DNA from: Nostoc sp. GT001
Lineage (GTDB): Bacteria > Cyanobacteriota > Cyanobacteriia > Cyanobacteriales > Nostocaceae
DNA length: 33,435 nucleotides
Assembly (NCBI RefSeq): GCF_030382115.1
Contig: NZ_JAUDRJ010000003.1
Location: 2,347,158 to 2,380,592, forward strand
Direction: 5' to 3'
Positions 8,067 to 16,244 of this stretch are shown piece after piece. Numbering within the stretch: the first letter of the stretch is position 1; each line of letters starts with the position of its first letter. A program made the position numbers and the translations under genes. The notes beneath the pieces are model-generated. The model had not been told where the DNA came from. It saw only the letters and a program-made list of their open reading frames with translations, and searched no databases.

Positions 8067-8086
8067 CCTCCGGTAGGAGGGTTTTT
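8067..8086. repeat. short GC-rich hairpin in the sigA leader region
   Basis: CCTCC (8067-8071), loop GGTA, GGAGG (8076-8080), followed on the plus strand by GTTTTT. No plus-strand gene lies upstream for it to terminate. Read on the sigA strand it is a leader hairpin about 130 nt before the start codon, holding a GGAGGTG sequence in its 3' arm. Confidence 0.4.
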
Positions 8087-8104
8087 ACTTTAGTTTAAGC
8101 AAAT

Positions 8105-8130
8105 ACTAAAGGTGACTTGCTCACTTTAGT
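8105..8130. repeat. imperfect inverted repeat upstream of sigA
   Basis: ACTAAAGGTGA (8105-8115) and TCACTTTAGT (8121-8130) pair over 10 bp with one bulge, around a five-base CTTGC loop. It lies about 170-195 bases upstream of the sigA start. It could be an operator or a leader hairpin. Confidence 0.45.
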
Positions 8131-9535
8131 AAATGTTATATGTGTTGCTATCACATATTGCTTTCAACTAACTGGTCAAAAAAAATACTTGCCTTTATCA
8201 AAAAAATTGCCACTCTATACAAATGAGTTCAGACTGTTGGCAGATTTTCGTATAAAGACTCTTCCGATTGTAGCCTGTTTCACAGAAATTGCACTCTTTT
8301 TGTGTATTAATCATGAATTCATTAAGTAACTTTTAGCTACTTTCACCAAAAAGACATTGAAAACGGGATTTATACCCGGAAATTTTTTCTCTACCTTTCG
8401 GAATTGCAGTGACGCTCTTATTACATTAGGAAGTAAGTATGCTTGTGTCTGCCGAATTTCATGTATTTTACACAACATTAATTACTGAGAAAGAGTGCAT
8501 TTTATGTTAACTCAGACTATTCGTCTTAACCTACCCATTTTTACATTTCCTTCATAAATTAAGCATCCCTTAGACTAAAACGGGTCTTGTCCTTGGGTAA
8601 ATACAACAATGGTGGTGGTGCTTGCCTGAAAGCAGTTAACCTTCTGCGTACTAACTACCTTAACTGAGGAGTTGAGGCGGTGGCAGAATCGACCTGATAG
8701 AAGATCAATTTAGGTTTACTAATTGGGTCTTATTCACACGTTAGCGCACTGTGGCGATTTCAGCCCTATGAAACTTGACAAACTTTTCTTATTGTATACA
8801 AGGATATTTTAATCAATTCAAAAACAATTTGTCCTGCGAACTTGCCAATATCGTCTTATCTTAGGCAAAAGTACATTAGATACATACGATACGATCGCGA
8901 TCGCCATGGCACTACATGAAGATATTAACAAGTTTTCAGCCTTATGGTGGGTACTTCCAACAGCTATTACCTCGAACACAGAGAATCCAGCAGATTACCT
9001 GATGATTTAGTTACAAAGCTTTTTTGCGTAAATCAATTGTAAATTTCAATACTTTTATTTCGGTAGGTTTCTGTCATCTTATGATGAGAAATCCTCAAAA
9101 TACTTATTAATTGCTGTTGGATAGATGATATTCAGTTATTTTCTTAAAGCATAACAAATGTGTTTCTAGCTGGTGGTTCAAATTAATCAACGAATCAGAG
9201 CAAAGAGTATTATCTGAACTAACTTTCCAACAAAGTTGGTGGTTTTGCTAACAATCGAGCATTGATTGTTTCAAAAATCTTGACAATTAGCAAATTATAT
9301 GAACTACACAGAGAGAAACTTGGAATATTTGTATTTTTTGTATTATAAGCTTGTCACACAAGTGATAAGTCAACTACTCTAACGACATAATTTGTAGTAT
9401 CAAAAATGTTAATACAATAAGTTTATAAATTTCATAGATTGTCATCATCCAAAAGAGGTAGTTTTTACAGAAATTTTGAATATAAATTCTTTACCAAAAT
9501 CTGTTGCAGGAATGTCAAGCAATATTTCAAAGTTA

Positions 9536-9576
9536 AAGATCCCCGATTTATCAAAGAAATCGGGGATCTTGTTTTT
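9536..9576. terminator. strong intrinsic terminator hairpin downstream of gyrB
   Basis: AAGATCCCCGATTT (9536-9549) pairs perfectly over 14 bp with AAATCGGGGATCTT (9557-9570) around a 7-base loop. It lies 32 bases past the gyrB stop codon on the minus strand. The T-tract (TTGTTTTTT, 9569-9577) is on the plus-strand side; on the gyrB strand the hairpin is followed by TTTAACTTTG. It may therefore be bidirectional, or the A-rich minus side may be weaker. Confidence 0.8.
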
Positions 9577-9601
9577 TACAAATGATTTAGGACTGCTGAG
9601 A

Positions 9602-11539
9602 TTAGATATCTAAATCGGTGAAATTGAGTTTAGAACCATAGGTTTCGATAAATTCTCGTCTGGGTGCGACCCGATCGCCCATTAAAATTGTGAAGATGCG
9701 ATCGGCTTCGGCGGCATCCTCAATTTCGACTTGCTTCATTTTACGAGTTTCTGGGTTCATGGTGGTGTCCCAGAGTTGTTGTGGCATCATTTCACCCAAA
9801 CCTTTGAAGCGTTGGATGGTGTAGTTGGCGTTAGCCGGGAATTTGGCGATCGCTTGATTTTTTTCGCGATCGCTATAGCAATACTCATGATTACGTCCCC
9901 GTTCTACTTTAAACAGTGGGGGACAAGCAATATAAATAAAGCCTTGTTCGATGAGCGATCGCTGATATCGATAGAAGAATGTTAACAGCAAAGTACGGAT
10001 GTGCGCTCCATCTACGTCAGCATCCGTCATAATGACTATACGGTGATAACGCAGTTGGTTGGAATCGAATTCATCACCTTTGACACCTAAACCAAGTGCT
10101 GTAATTAACGATTGAACTTCGTTATTTTTATAAATTTTAGCGTCATCGGTTTTTTCAATGTTAAGAATTTTACCACGTAGAGGCAAGATTGCTTGAGTGC
10201 GGCGATCGCGTCCTTGTTTGGCACTCCCACCTGCTGAATCCCCTTCCACAATGAATATCTCAGATTCGCTAGGGTCACGAGAACTACAATCTGCCAATTT
10301 ACCAGGCAATGGCGAAGATTCTAGTACAGATTTGCGGCGAACTAATTCCCGTGCATGACGCGCTGCTTCTGCGGCTTTGAAAGCTTGGATAGCTTTATCT
10401 AAGATTGAATCTGCTATGGCAGGATGAAATTCTAGATACTCGGTGAGGACTTCTCCCACCAAAGAATCCACAATTCCCCGTACTTCAGTATTACCGAGTT
10501 TGGTTTTGGTTTGTCCTTCAAATTCTGGATCTGGGACTTTAACGGAAATTACCGCAGTCAAACCTTCGCGGACGTGTTCGCCACTGAGGTTAGGTTCATT
10601 CTCTTTAATTTTATTGCGCTTGCGGGCGATCGCATTTAATGTCCGAGTCAGAACTGCTTTTAACCCTTCTAAGTGCGTACCACCATCTACCGTGCGAATA
10701 TTGTTAGCAAAACCTAGTACATTATCCGTGTAAGCATCAGTACACCACTGTAATGAAACTTCCACTTGTACGTTGTTGCGTTCGCCCTGCACATAGATAA
10801 TTTCTTCATGCAGTGGTTGCTTCTCACGGTTCATGTACGCAATGTACTCTTTGATCCCACCCTTGTACTCGTAGGTTTCTACCTTGGCTGTATCGCTTTT
10901 TAGTAGTTCTAAACGGTGGTCAGTAAAGGTAATTTTGACACCTGCATTCAGATACGCCAATTCTCGTAGGCGACCTGATAAAGTGATGTAATCAAACTCA
11001 ATGCTAGTTGTAAAAATTTGGGTATCTGGCTTGAAGGTGACAGAAGTTCCAGTTCTAGCTTCTTTGTAAGGCTTGGTTTGCAGTTCCGTAACTGGGATAC
11101 CGCGTTCATAGCGTTGGAGATGAACCTTTTTATCTCGCCAAACCGTAACTTCTACAACTTCAGATAGGGCATTAACAACAGAAATACCAACCCCGTGCAA
11201 TCCTCCAGAAACTTTGTAACCACCGCCGCCAAACTTACCACCGGCGTGCAGTACCGTCATTACGGTTTCCAAAGCCGATTTTCCAGTACGCGAGTGAGTA
11301 TCGACGGGAATACCGCGACCATCATCTGTTACAGTCACGGAACCATCAGCGTTGATATCCACTTCTATATGAGTGCAATGACCCGCCAAAGCCTCATCGA
11401 TTGAATTGTCCACCACCTCGTAAACTAAATGGTGGAGTCCTCGCGGCCCAGTGGTACCAATGTACATTCCTGGTCTTTTGCGGACGGCTTCCAGACCTTC
11501 CAGAACTTGAATCTGATCGGCACTGTAACTGCTCGTCAT
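9602..11539 (-). CDS. gyrB: DNA gyrase subunit B
   Basis: A 645-residue ATPase subunit of DNA gyrase, which uses ATP to drive negative supercoiling with subunit A. The GHKL ATPase domain shows [16 protein letters not shown] (catalytic Glu plus Mg-binding Asn), DDGRGIPVD and [14 protein letters not shown]. The transducer domain follows. The Toprim metal-binding site shows [21 protein letters not shown] and, later, [16 protein letters not shown]; the C-terminal motif is [19 protein letters not shown]. Length fits the short bacterial GyrB that lacks the E. coli-type insert. I placed the start at [11 protein letters not shown] because AGGAGAG lies 7 bases before this ATG; a frame 25 codons longer exists but the extra residues look non-native. 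miaA is divergent. Confidence 0.96.
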   Translation of the reverse strand: MTSSYSADQIQVLEGLEAVRKRPGMYIGTTGPRGLHHLVYEVVDNSIDEALAGHCTHIEVDINADGSVTVTDDGRGIPVDTHSRTGKSALETVMTVLHAGGKFGGGGYKVSGGLHGVGISVVNALSEVVEVTVWRDKKVHLQRYERGIPVTELQTKPYKEARTGTSVTFKPDTQIFTTSIEFDYITLSGRLRELAYLNAGVKITFTDHRLELLKSDTAKVETYEYKGGIKEYIAYMNREKQPLHEEIIYVQGERNNVQVEVSLQWCTDAYTDNVLGFANNIRTVDGGTHLEGLKAVLTRTLNAIARKRNKIKENEPNLSGEHVREGLTAVISVKVPDPEFEGQTKTKLGNTEVRGIVDSLVGEVLTEYLEFHPAIADSILDKAIQAFKAAEAARHARELVRRKSVLESSPLPGKLADCSSRDPSESEIFIVEGDSAGGSAKQGRDRRTQAILPLRGKILNIEKTDDAKIYKNNEVQSLITALGLGVKGDEFDSNQLRYHRIVIMTDADVDGAHIRTLLLTFFYRYQRSLIEQGFIYIACPPLFKVERGRNHEYCYSDREKNQAIAKFPANANYTIQRFKGLGEMMPQQLWDTTMNPETRKMKQVEIEDAAEADRIFTILMGDRVAPRREFIETYGSKLNFTDLDI

Positions 11540-11701
11540 GTAAACTCTCCTGATGCGTGGGGTTGAAATCGCCGAAAGGCAAATAAAAGTAAAAACACTC
11601 CAAAATTGTAACACAAAAGCCTTGCTGGCGTCTGTAGGGCATTTTCAAGAGAAGTTTATACTGGGGTTGCAGTACCGTGCAAGAGAGGCAGGGGAGGCAG
11701 A

Positions 11702-11728
11702 GGGGCAGGGAGCAGGGGGAGCAGGGGG
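11702..11728 (+). repeat. G-rich tract with a canonical G-quadruplex pattern
   Basis: Four G-runs of 4, 3, 5 and 5 bases are separated by CA, AGCA and AGCA (11702-11728), satisfying the G3+N1-7 four-run rule. It sits between the divergent gyrB and miaA genes, about 26 bases before the miaA start. The AGCAGGGG units are relatives of the 16-bp repeat inside gyrA at 4634-4681. Confidence 0.7.
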
Positions 11729-11739
11729 AGAATAGCTTA

Positions 11740-11760
11740 ATGACTAATGACTAATGACTA
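11740..11760 (+). repeat. three perfect ATGACTA heptads; the third holds the miaA start codon
   Basis: ATGACTA is repeated at 11740, 11747 and 11754. The ATG of the third copy is the miaA start. The first copy opens a four-codon frame (ATG ACT AAT GAC TAA) whose stop overlaps the miaA ATG by one base. No clear Shine-Dalgarno sequence lies at normal distance. Confidence 0.85.
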
Positions 11761-12659
11761 AATTAATTGTGATTTGTGGGGCGACGGCAACGGGAAAATC
11801 GAGTTTGGCTTTGGCTTTGGCAATGCGGTTGGGTTCTGTAATTCTTAGTGCTGATTCTCGTCAAGTTTATCGTGAATTTGATATTGGGACGGCGAAACCA
11901 ACTGTGGCTGAACAAAAATTTGTGCCGCACTATCTAATAGATATCTGCGATCCAACAGACACGATGACAGTAGCAGACTACCAGAAACAAACACAAGCCT
12001 TAATTGCTTCTGTTGGTGTTACACCACTGTTTTTAGTTGGTGGTACTGGTTTATACATTCGTTCTATTGTCCAAGGAATGAAAATTCCGAGAGTTGCACC
12101 ACAGATTGAATTGCGATCGCAGCTTGAATCTCTAGGACAACCACAACTCTACGCAATTTTACAACAAGTTGATCCAGTTGCTGCACAAAAGATTCATGGC
12201 AACGATTCAGTGCGGACTTTACGAGCATTAGAGGTATTTTACGTCACCGGATATCCAATTTCAGAACAGCAAGGGGAGAATCCACCGAATTATCCGATTT
12301 TGCAAATTGGTTTAGATTGCGATGTTGAAAAGTTAGATGTTCGGATTCAACAGCGTACTGAGCAAATGATAGCAAATGGTTTGGTCGCTGAGGTGGAGAA
12401 TCTTTGTCAAAAATATGGCGCTGATTTGTCTTTGTTGAATACTTTGGGCTATCAAGAAATAAAGCAATATTTGGCTGGGGATATTTCCTTGGATGAAGCG
12501 AAAGAATTAACAGTTTTGCATACACGACAATTTGCCAAGCGACAACGTACTTGGTTTCGAGCATATCCACAAATTGAATGGTTTGATTCAGACGATCCTA
12601 ATTTATTAGAGAAGGTTTGGCATCGTATAAAAGAGTTTATAAGTTGCACAAGTTCGTGA
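11754..12659 (+). CDS. miaA: tRNA dimethylallyltransferase MiaA
   Basis: A 301-residue cytosolic enzyme that transfers a dimethylallyl group from DMAPP to N6 of adenosine 37 in tRNAs reading UNN codons. The P-loop is at residues 8-16 (GATATGKSS). The family motif SADSRQVYREFDIGTAKPT follows at about 33-51, then HYLIDICDP and the GGTGLYIRS motif. TLGYQEIKQYL and RTWFRAYPQIEWF are typical of the C-terminal half. Length is normal for MiaA. The start codon lies in a heptad tandem repeat without a clear ribosome binding site; no other in-frame start is better, because the N-terminal MTKLIVICGATATGKS matches the expected beginning of the fold. Confidence 0.95.
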   Translation: MTKLIVICGATATGKSSLALALAMRLGSVILSADSRQVYREFDIGTAKPTVAEQKFVPHYLIDICDPTDTMTVADYQKQTQALIASVGVTPLFLVGGTGLYIRSIVQGMKIPRVAPQIELRSQLESLGQPQLYAILQQVDPVAAQKIHGNDSVRTLRALEVFYVTGYPISEQQGENPPNYPILQIGLDCDVEKLDVRIQQRTEQMIANGLVAEVENLCQKYGADLSLLNTLGYQEIKQYLAGDISLDEAKELTVLHTRQFAKRQRTWFRAYPQIEWFDSDDPNLLEKVWHRIKEFISCTSS

Positions 12660-12673
12660 TAATTGACTCATAC

Positions 12674-12700
12674 AAAGACGTAAAAAGCCCTTGCGTCTTT
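12674..12700. terminator. short hairpin between convergent miaA and Uma2 genes
   Basis: AAAGACG (12674-12680) pairs with CGTCTTT (12694-12700) around a 13-base loop. It lies 15 bases after the miaA stop and 13 bases beyond the end of the opposite-strand gene. The U-tract is only TTT, so it is a weak or bidirectional terminator at best. Confidence 0.5.
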
Positions 12701-12712
12701 ACAGCTAGTGTC

Positions 12713-13420
12713 CTATAGAGTGTCTGGATCTACGCCCATAGCCCGTAGCCTTTCTGCTAGTAATTGGGTGCGTTGTTCTGCTTGTTCAGCACGTTGTCGT
12801 TCCTGTTCGGCGCGTTCATCTCCAGTCAATAAAACATTCCCATCTTGGTAACACCAGCGTAACCAATGATCCTGTCTGCCTTCAAATTCACCTTCCCACA
12901 GAATTACACCTAAACCAACTTGTTCTAACCAAATTTCTGAGGTTTCAAAGTAGCGTGTTCCCCTAAGTTCATAAACACGTAGTACTTTTTCTCCTAATTG
13001 CTGATTTGGGTCATATACGATGTAGTAACTAGCCCGCATGTGTTCATAAATTTTCAGTTTTTTGCCAAGTTCATCACCTTCTTGATTAGAGACAATTTCA
13101 AGGACAACTTCTGGAGGTTTGCCAAAACGCCAAACCATATAACAACGATTTTGTTTTTCCCACCAATTTTGAGGTACTTGCACATCTAAGCTGAGAAAAA
13201 CGTCAGGTACAATTGCGGGTTGACCGTCTGTATGGTAAATCCCGACATTGGCTGCTGCTAAAAAAGTCTGCGGCTGTAGAGAAGTATAAAGAGAGCCAAC
13301 CAACAGGCGTTGTTGTTTTTCCGAAGCAAAATTGTCCACAGGTGTATCATCTTCAGTGACTAGTTGGTTGGCATCTGGCACATAGTAATCATCATTATTG
13401 ATTAGAACTTCCTGAACCAT
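12713..13420 (-). CDS. Uma2-family (DUF820) putative endonuclease
   Basis: A 235-residue member of the Uma2/DUF820 family, which is greatly expanded in cyanobacteria and has a PD-(D/E)xK nuclease-like fold. Catalytic-type residues can be seen as PDVFLSLDV (Asp), VVLEIVS (Glu) and the following Lys in GKKLKIYEHMRASYYIVYDP. The last 35 residues (about 200-235) form a charged coiled coil (ERAEQERQRAEQAEQRTQLLAERLRAMGVDPDTL), a common tail in this family. The biological role is not established; association with transposon-rich regions is frequent. It converges on miaA and diverges from the WG-repeat gene. Confidence 0.85.
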   Translation of the reverse strand: MVQEVLINNDDYYVPDANQLVTEDDTPVDNFASEKQQRLLVGSLYTSLQPQTFLAAANVGIYHTDGQPAIVPDVFLSLDVQVPQNWWEKQNRCYMVWRFGKPPEVVLEIVSNQEGDELGKKLKIYEHMRASYYIVYDPNQQLGEKVLRVYELRGTRYFETSEIWLEQVGLGVILWEGEFEGRQDHWLRWCYQDGNVLLTGDERAEQERQRAEQAEQRTQLLAERLRAMGVDPDTL

Positions 13421-13487
13421 GATTTTGTCCAGTATTTGAAAGCGTTATTTCTAGGTTAGTTCATTGGGGATGAGAGGATGCAAGTTA

Positions 13488-13517
13488 GCCAAAAATAGTG
13501 GACACACTATTTTTGGC
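13488..13517. promoter_or_regulatory. 13-bp perfect inverted repeat between divergent genes
   Basis: GCCAAAAATAGTG (13488-13500), loop GACA, CACTATTTTTGGC (13505-13517). It lies 68 bases upstream of the Uma2-type gene and 75 bases upstream of the WG-repeat gene. Since both genes point away from it, a terminator role is unlikely. An operator, a cruciform or a miniature-element remnant are the alternatives. Confidence 0.55.
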
Positions 13518-13591
13518 TTTAGGAGATGATTGTGCCATTATTGACAATAAGAGGTTTGTGTTAGTACGAAAATAAAAGGTAGGCAAACTAA

Positions 13592-14479
13592 ATGACCAAG
13601 GGCTTGAGGCCATTCCAGGAGGGGGACAAGTGGGGCTACAAAAATCAAAAAGGACAAGTAGTTATTCCACCTCTGTTTGATGAGGCTGGAAAATTTTTCA
13701 ATGGAATAGCACAAGTAAAGCTTGGTCATAAAGTTGACTACATCGACCAGATGGGGACGATGATTCTTCAGTCACAGTTTGATAAGCCTGAAAGATTTTC
13801 TTATGAGGTAACGCGATTTGAAGTTAGCAACAAAAGTGTTTATAGAGAGATTATCACGATTCCGTTTCAGTTTGAAAAAGTGGAAGACGTTGCATTAGGT
13901 TTAGAGCGATTTAAGAATGGTGAAAAGTATGGATATAAAGATAAGAGAGGGCAAATAATCATACCTCCTAAATTTACTCAGGCTTGGCAGTTTGCAGAAG
14001 GTCTAGCACTGATAAAGATTGACTACAAGTGGGGCTATATCAATTCATTAGGGCAGATAGTCATCAACTGTCAATTTGATTGGGCTGAGAGCTTTTCCCA
14101 AGGTCTAGCACGAGTAAAGATTGGCAAGAAATACGGCTACATAGATTTATCAGGACGAGTTATTATACCATCCAATTTTGATTACGTAGATAGATTTTCG
14201 GAATGCCTGGCAGCAGTTAAAATTGCCTATAAATGGGGCTATATTGACTTATCAGGGCAGGTAATAATCTCTCCTCAGTTTGATGGTGCTGACAAGTTTT
14301 TTAAAGGGCAAGCACGAGTCAGAATTGGCAAAAATCATAAATATATTGACCATACAGGTCACATGGTCAATTCTCCCAACTCTAATTTTTTAAAAGATAT
14401 AGAGATAGATACATCACTAAAAAAAGAATTAAGAGATGAGAAGTCAGAACTTACAACAGAGGAAGAAGATAGAATTTAA
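13592..14479 (+). CDS. WG-repeat protein
   Basis: A 295-residue protein built almost wholly from WG (KWG) repeats of about 40-45 residues. Examples are DKWGYKNQKGQVVIPPLFDEAGKF, EKYGYKDKRGQIIIPPKFTQAWQF, YKWGYINSLGQIVINCQFDWAESF, KKYGYIDLSGRVIIPSNFDYVDRF and YKWGYIDLSGQVIISPQFDGADKF. Six to seven units can be counted, some decayed (HKVDYIDQMG). No signal peptide or membrane helix is seen. The acidic and basic tail (about 270-295) is low complexity. WG repeats are predicted beta structures that probably mediate binding, and no specific function is known. AAGGTAGG lies upstream of the ATG. Confidence 0.8.
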   Translation: MTKGLRPFQEGDKWGYKNQKGQVVIPPLFDEAGKFFNGIAQVKLGHKVDYIDQMGTMILQSQFDKPERFSYEVTRFEVSNKSVYREIITIPFQFEKVEDVALGLERFKNGEKYGYKDKRGQIIIPPKFTQAWQFAEGLALIKIDYKWGYINSLGQIVINCQFDWAESFSQGLARVKIGKKYGYIDLSGRVIIPSNFDYVDRFSECLAAVKIAYKWGYIDLSGQVIISPQFDGADKFFKGQARVRIGKNHKYIDHTGHMVNSPNSNFLKDIEIDTSLKKELRDEKSELTTEEEDRI

Positions 14480-14540
14480 AATATAGTAATTACAGCTATA
14501 CTAACCAGCCTGGAACATCTACCTTGAACTTTAAAAAATT

Positions 14541-16013
14541 ATGCTTACCCAAGATAAAAAACAACGTAACTGGAAGCCCATTCTCAAAGCATTCGAGGGT
14601 GTCCTTGGCAAAAATGGTGTGGTGCAACGCCGCGAAGAACTCATTACATATGAATGCGATGGTTTAACTGGTTATCGCCAACGTCCCGCTGTGGTGGTTT
14701 TACCCAGAACTACAGAACAAGTTGCCCAAGTTGTGAAAATATGCAATCAATATTCAATACCTTTCATAGCACGCGGTTCTGGTACTGGTCTATCTGGCGG
14801 CGCTTTACCAGTAGAAGATTCTGTTCTAATTGTTACCTCATTAATGCGGCAAATCCTCAGCATTGATTTAGAAAATCAACGGACAGTTGTACAACCAGGG
14901 GTGATTAATAGTTGGGTAACACAAGCTGTAAGTGGTGCTGGTTTTTACTACGCTCCTGACCCTTCTAGCCAAATTATCTGCTCGATTGGGGGCAACATTG
15001 CGGAAAATTCTGGTGGCGTACATTGTCTAAAATACGGTGTTACTACTAACCACGTTTTAGGATTAAAAATTGTCACGCCGGAAGGAGATATTATCGATAT
15101 GGGCGGACAAATTCCAGAAATGCCTGGTTATGATTTAACAGGTGTTTTTGTTGGTTCTGAAGGCACTTTAGGAATTGCCACAGAAATTACTTTGCGAATT
15201 CTCAAAAGTGCTGAATCAATTTGTGTACTATTGGCAGATTTTACAAGTATTGAAGCTGCTGGAGCAACTGTTTCTGACATCATCAGTGCCGGGATTATTC
15301 CTGGTGGTATGGAAATGATGGACAACTTTAGCATCAATGCAGTTGAAGATGTTGTAGCAACTAATTGTTATCCCCGCGATGCTACTGCTATTTTGCTAAT
15401 AGAAATTGACGGTTTAGAAGTGGAAGTTGCAGGGAATAAGCAGCGAGTTACCGAAATTTGTAAAAAGAATGGGGCGCGGAATGTCACTTCTGCTACTGAC
15501 CCAGAAACTCGTTTGAAATTATGGAAAGGGCGCAAAGCTGCTTTTGCTGCTGCTGGACATTTAAGCCCAGATTATTATGTACAAGATGGTGTAATTCCTC
15601 GGACTCAGTTGCCTTATGTTTTACATGAAATTGAGGCATTAAGTAAACAATACGGTTATCGGGTTGCTAATGTATTTCATGCTGGCGATGGCAATCTTCA
15701 TCCGCTAATTCTTTATGATAATTCTGTGCATGGAGCATTAGAGCAAGTAGAAGAGATGGGTGGAAAAATTCTTAAACTTTGTGTCCAAGTCGGTGGTAGT
15801 ATTTCTGGTGAACATGGCATCGGTGCAGAGAAAAGGTGTTATATGCCACAGATGTTTAGCCAAGTTGATTTAGAAACTATGCAATGGGTACGGCAAGTTT
15901 TTAATCCTAAAGGGTTAGCAAATCCTGAAAAGATATTCCCCACACCACGAACTTGTGGTGAAGCAGCAAATGCATCGGCACTAAAACAATTTGAAGGTGT
16001 GGAAAGATTTTAA
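14541..16013 (+). CDS. glcD: FAD-linked oxidase, glycolate oxidase/dehydrogenase subunit GlcD
   Basis: A 490-residue flavoprotein of the GlcD / D-lactate dehydrogenase family. The FAD-binding (PCMH-type) domain spans about 50-230, with PFIARGSGTGLSGGALP and ICSIGGNIAENSGGVHCLKYGVT as the pyrophosphate-binding segments. The C-terminal substrate domain includes NVFHAGDGNLHPLILYD (metal/flavin-side His) and GGSISGEHGIGAEK. In cyanobacteria such enzymes oxidise photorespiratory glycolate to glyoxylate, or D-lactate to pyruvate. The iron-sulfur partner GlcF and subunit GlcE are not next to it. Substrate cannot be decided from sequence alone. Confidence 0.9.
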   Translation: MLTQDKKQRNWKPILKAFEGVLGKNGVVQRREELITYECDGLTGYRQRPAVVVLPRTTEQVAQVVKICNQYSIPFIARGSGTGLSGGALPVEDSVLIVTSLMRQILSIDLENQRTVVQPGVINSWVTQAVSGAGFYYAPDPSSQIICSIGGNIAENSGGVHCLKYGVTTNHVLGLKIVTPEGDIIDMGGQIPEMPGYDLTGVFVGSEGTLGIATEITLRILKSAESICVLLADFTSIEAAGATVSDIISAGIIPGGMEMMDNFSINAVEDVVATNCYPRDATAILLIEIDGLEVEVAGNKQRVTEICKKNGARNVTSATDPETRLKLWKGRKAAFAAAGHLSPDYYVQDGVIPRTQLPYVLHEIEALSKQYGYRVANVFHAGDGNLHPLILYDNSVHGALEQVEEMGGKILKLCVQVGGSISGEHGIGAEKRCYMPQMFSQVDLETMQWVRQVFNPKGLANPEKIFPTPRTCGEAANASALKQFEGVERF

Positions 16014-16018
16014 GCAGA

Positions 16019-16160
16019 AAGGAGTTAGGAGTTAGGAGTCATAATTTATCAGGTTTTGGTATTGTTAAGTAGATTCATAACCAAAATTTCCTCCGTATTG
16101 TTTCAACTATTCTGACCTCTAACTCCTGAGTTCTGAGTTCTGACTCCTGAATTCTGAATC
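16019..16160. repeat. heptad-type repeats in inverted arrangement after glcD
   Basis: GGAGTTA/GGAGTTA/GGAGTCA units (16020-16041) begin just after the glcD stop. CTCTAACTCCTGAGTTCTGAGTTCTGACTCC units (about 16117-16148) lie in the opposite sense about 80 bases later, so a long imperfect hairpin can form in the transcript. This is the same style of post-stop heptad repeat as at 2201 and 6711. Confidence 0.6.
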
Positions 16161-16244
16161 ATCATTTCTTTACATCATCCGGAGGATTACAACTTTATTT
16201 TGTAGTTATATACATATTCCGATCGCACTAGGTCACGCTTACAA

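Larger units (their letters stand above)
7937..9601. other. 1.66-kb non-coding region between sigA and gyrB
   Basis: No gene is supported in this stretch. It lies between the 5' end of sigA and the 3' end of gyrB (both minus strand), so it should hold the sigA promoters and leader. It contains hairpins at 8067-8080, 8105-8130 and near 9247-9267 (AACAATC...GATTGTT), a HIP1 cluster near 8893, and the gyrB terminator at 9536-9576. Many stop codons occur in all frames. Plus-strand frames of 70 residues (8117-8329) and 34 residues (8906-9010) are present but show no domain features. An unrecognised non-coding RNA is possible. Confidence 0.6.

Noticed and set aside
8117..8329. 70-codon plus-strand frame upstream of sigA
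   Set aside because: No ribosome binding site, no domain-like pattern, and its start overlaps the hairpin at 8105-8130; probably chance in AT-rich DNA.
8906..9010. 34-codon frame MALHEDINKFSALWWVLPTA... starting beside a HIP1 cluster
   Set aside because: No Shine-Dalgarno sequence and no recognisable feature; too short to support without conservation data.
11540..11614. 25-codon N-terminal extension of gyrB ([10 protein letters not shown]...)
   Set aside because: The AGGAGAG before the ATG at 11539 and the usual MTSSY-type beginning favour the shorter protein.
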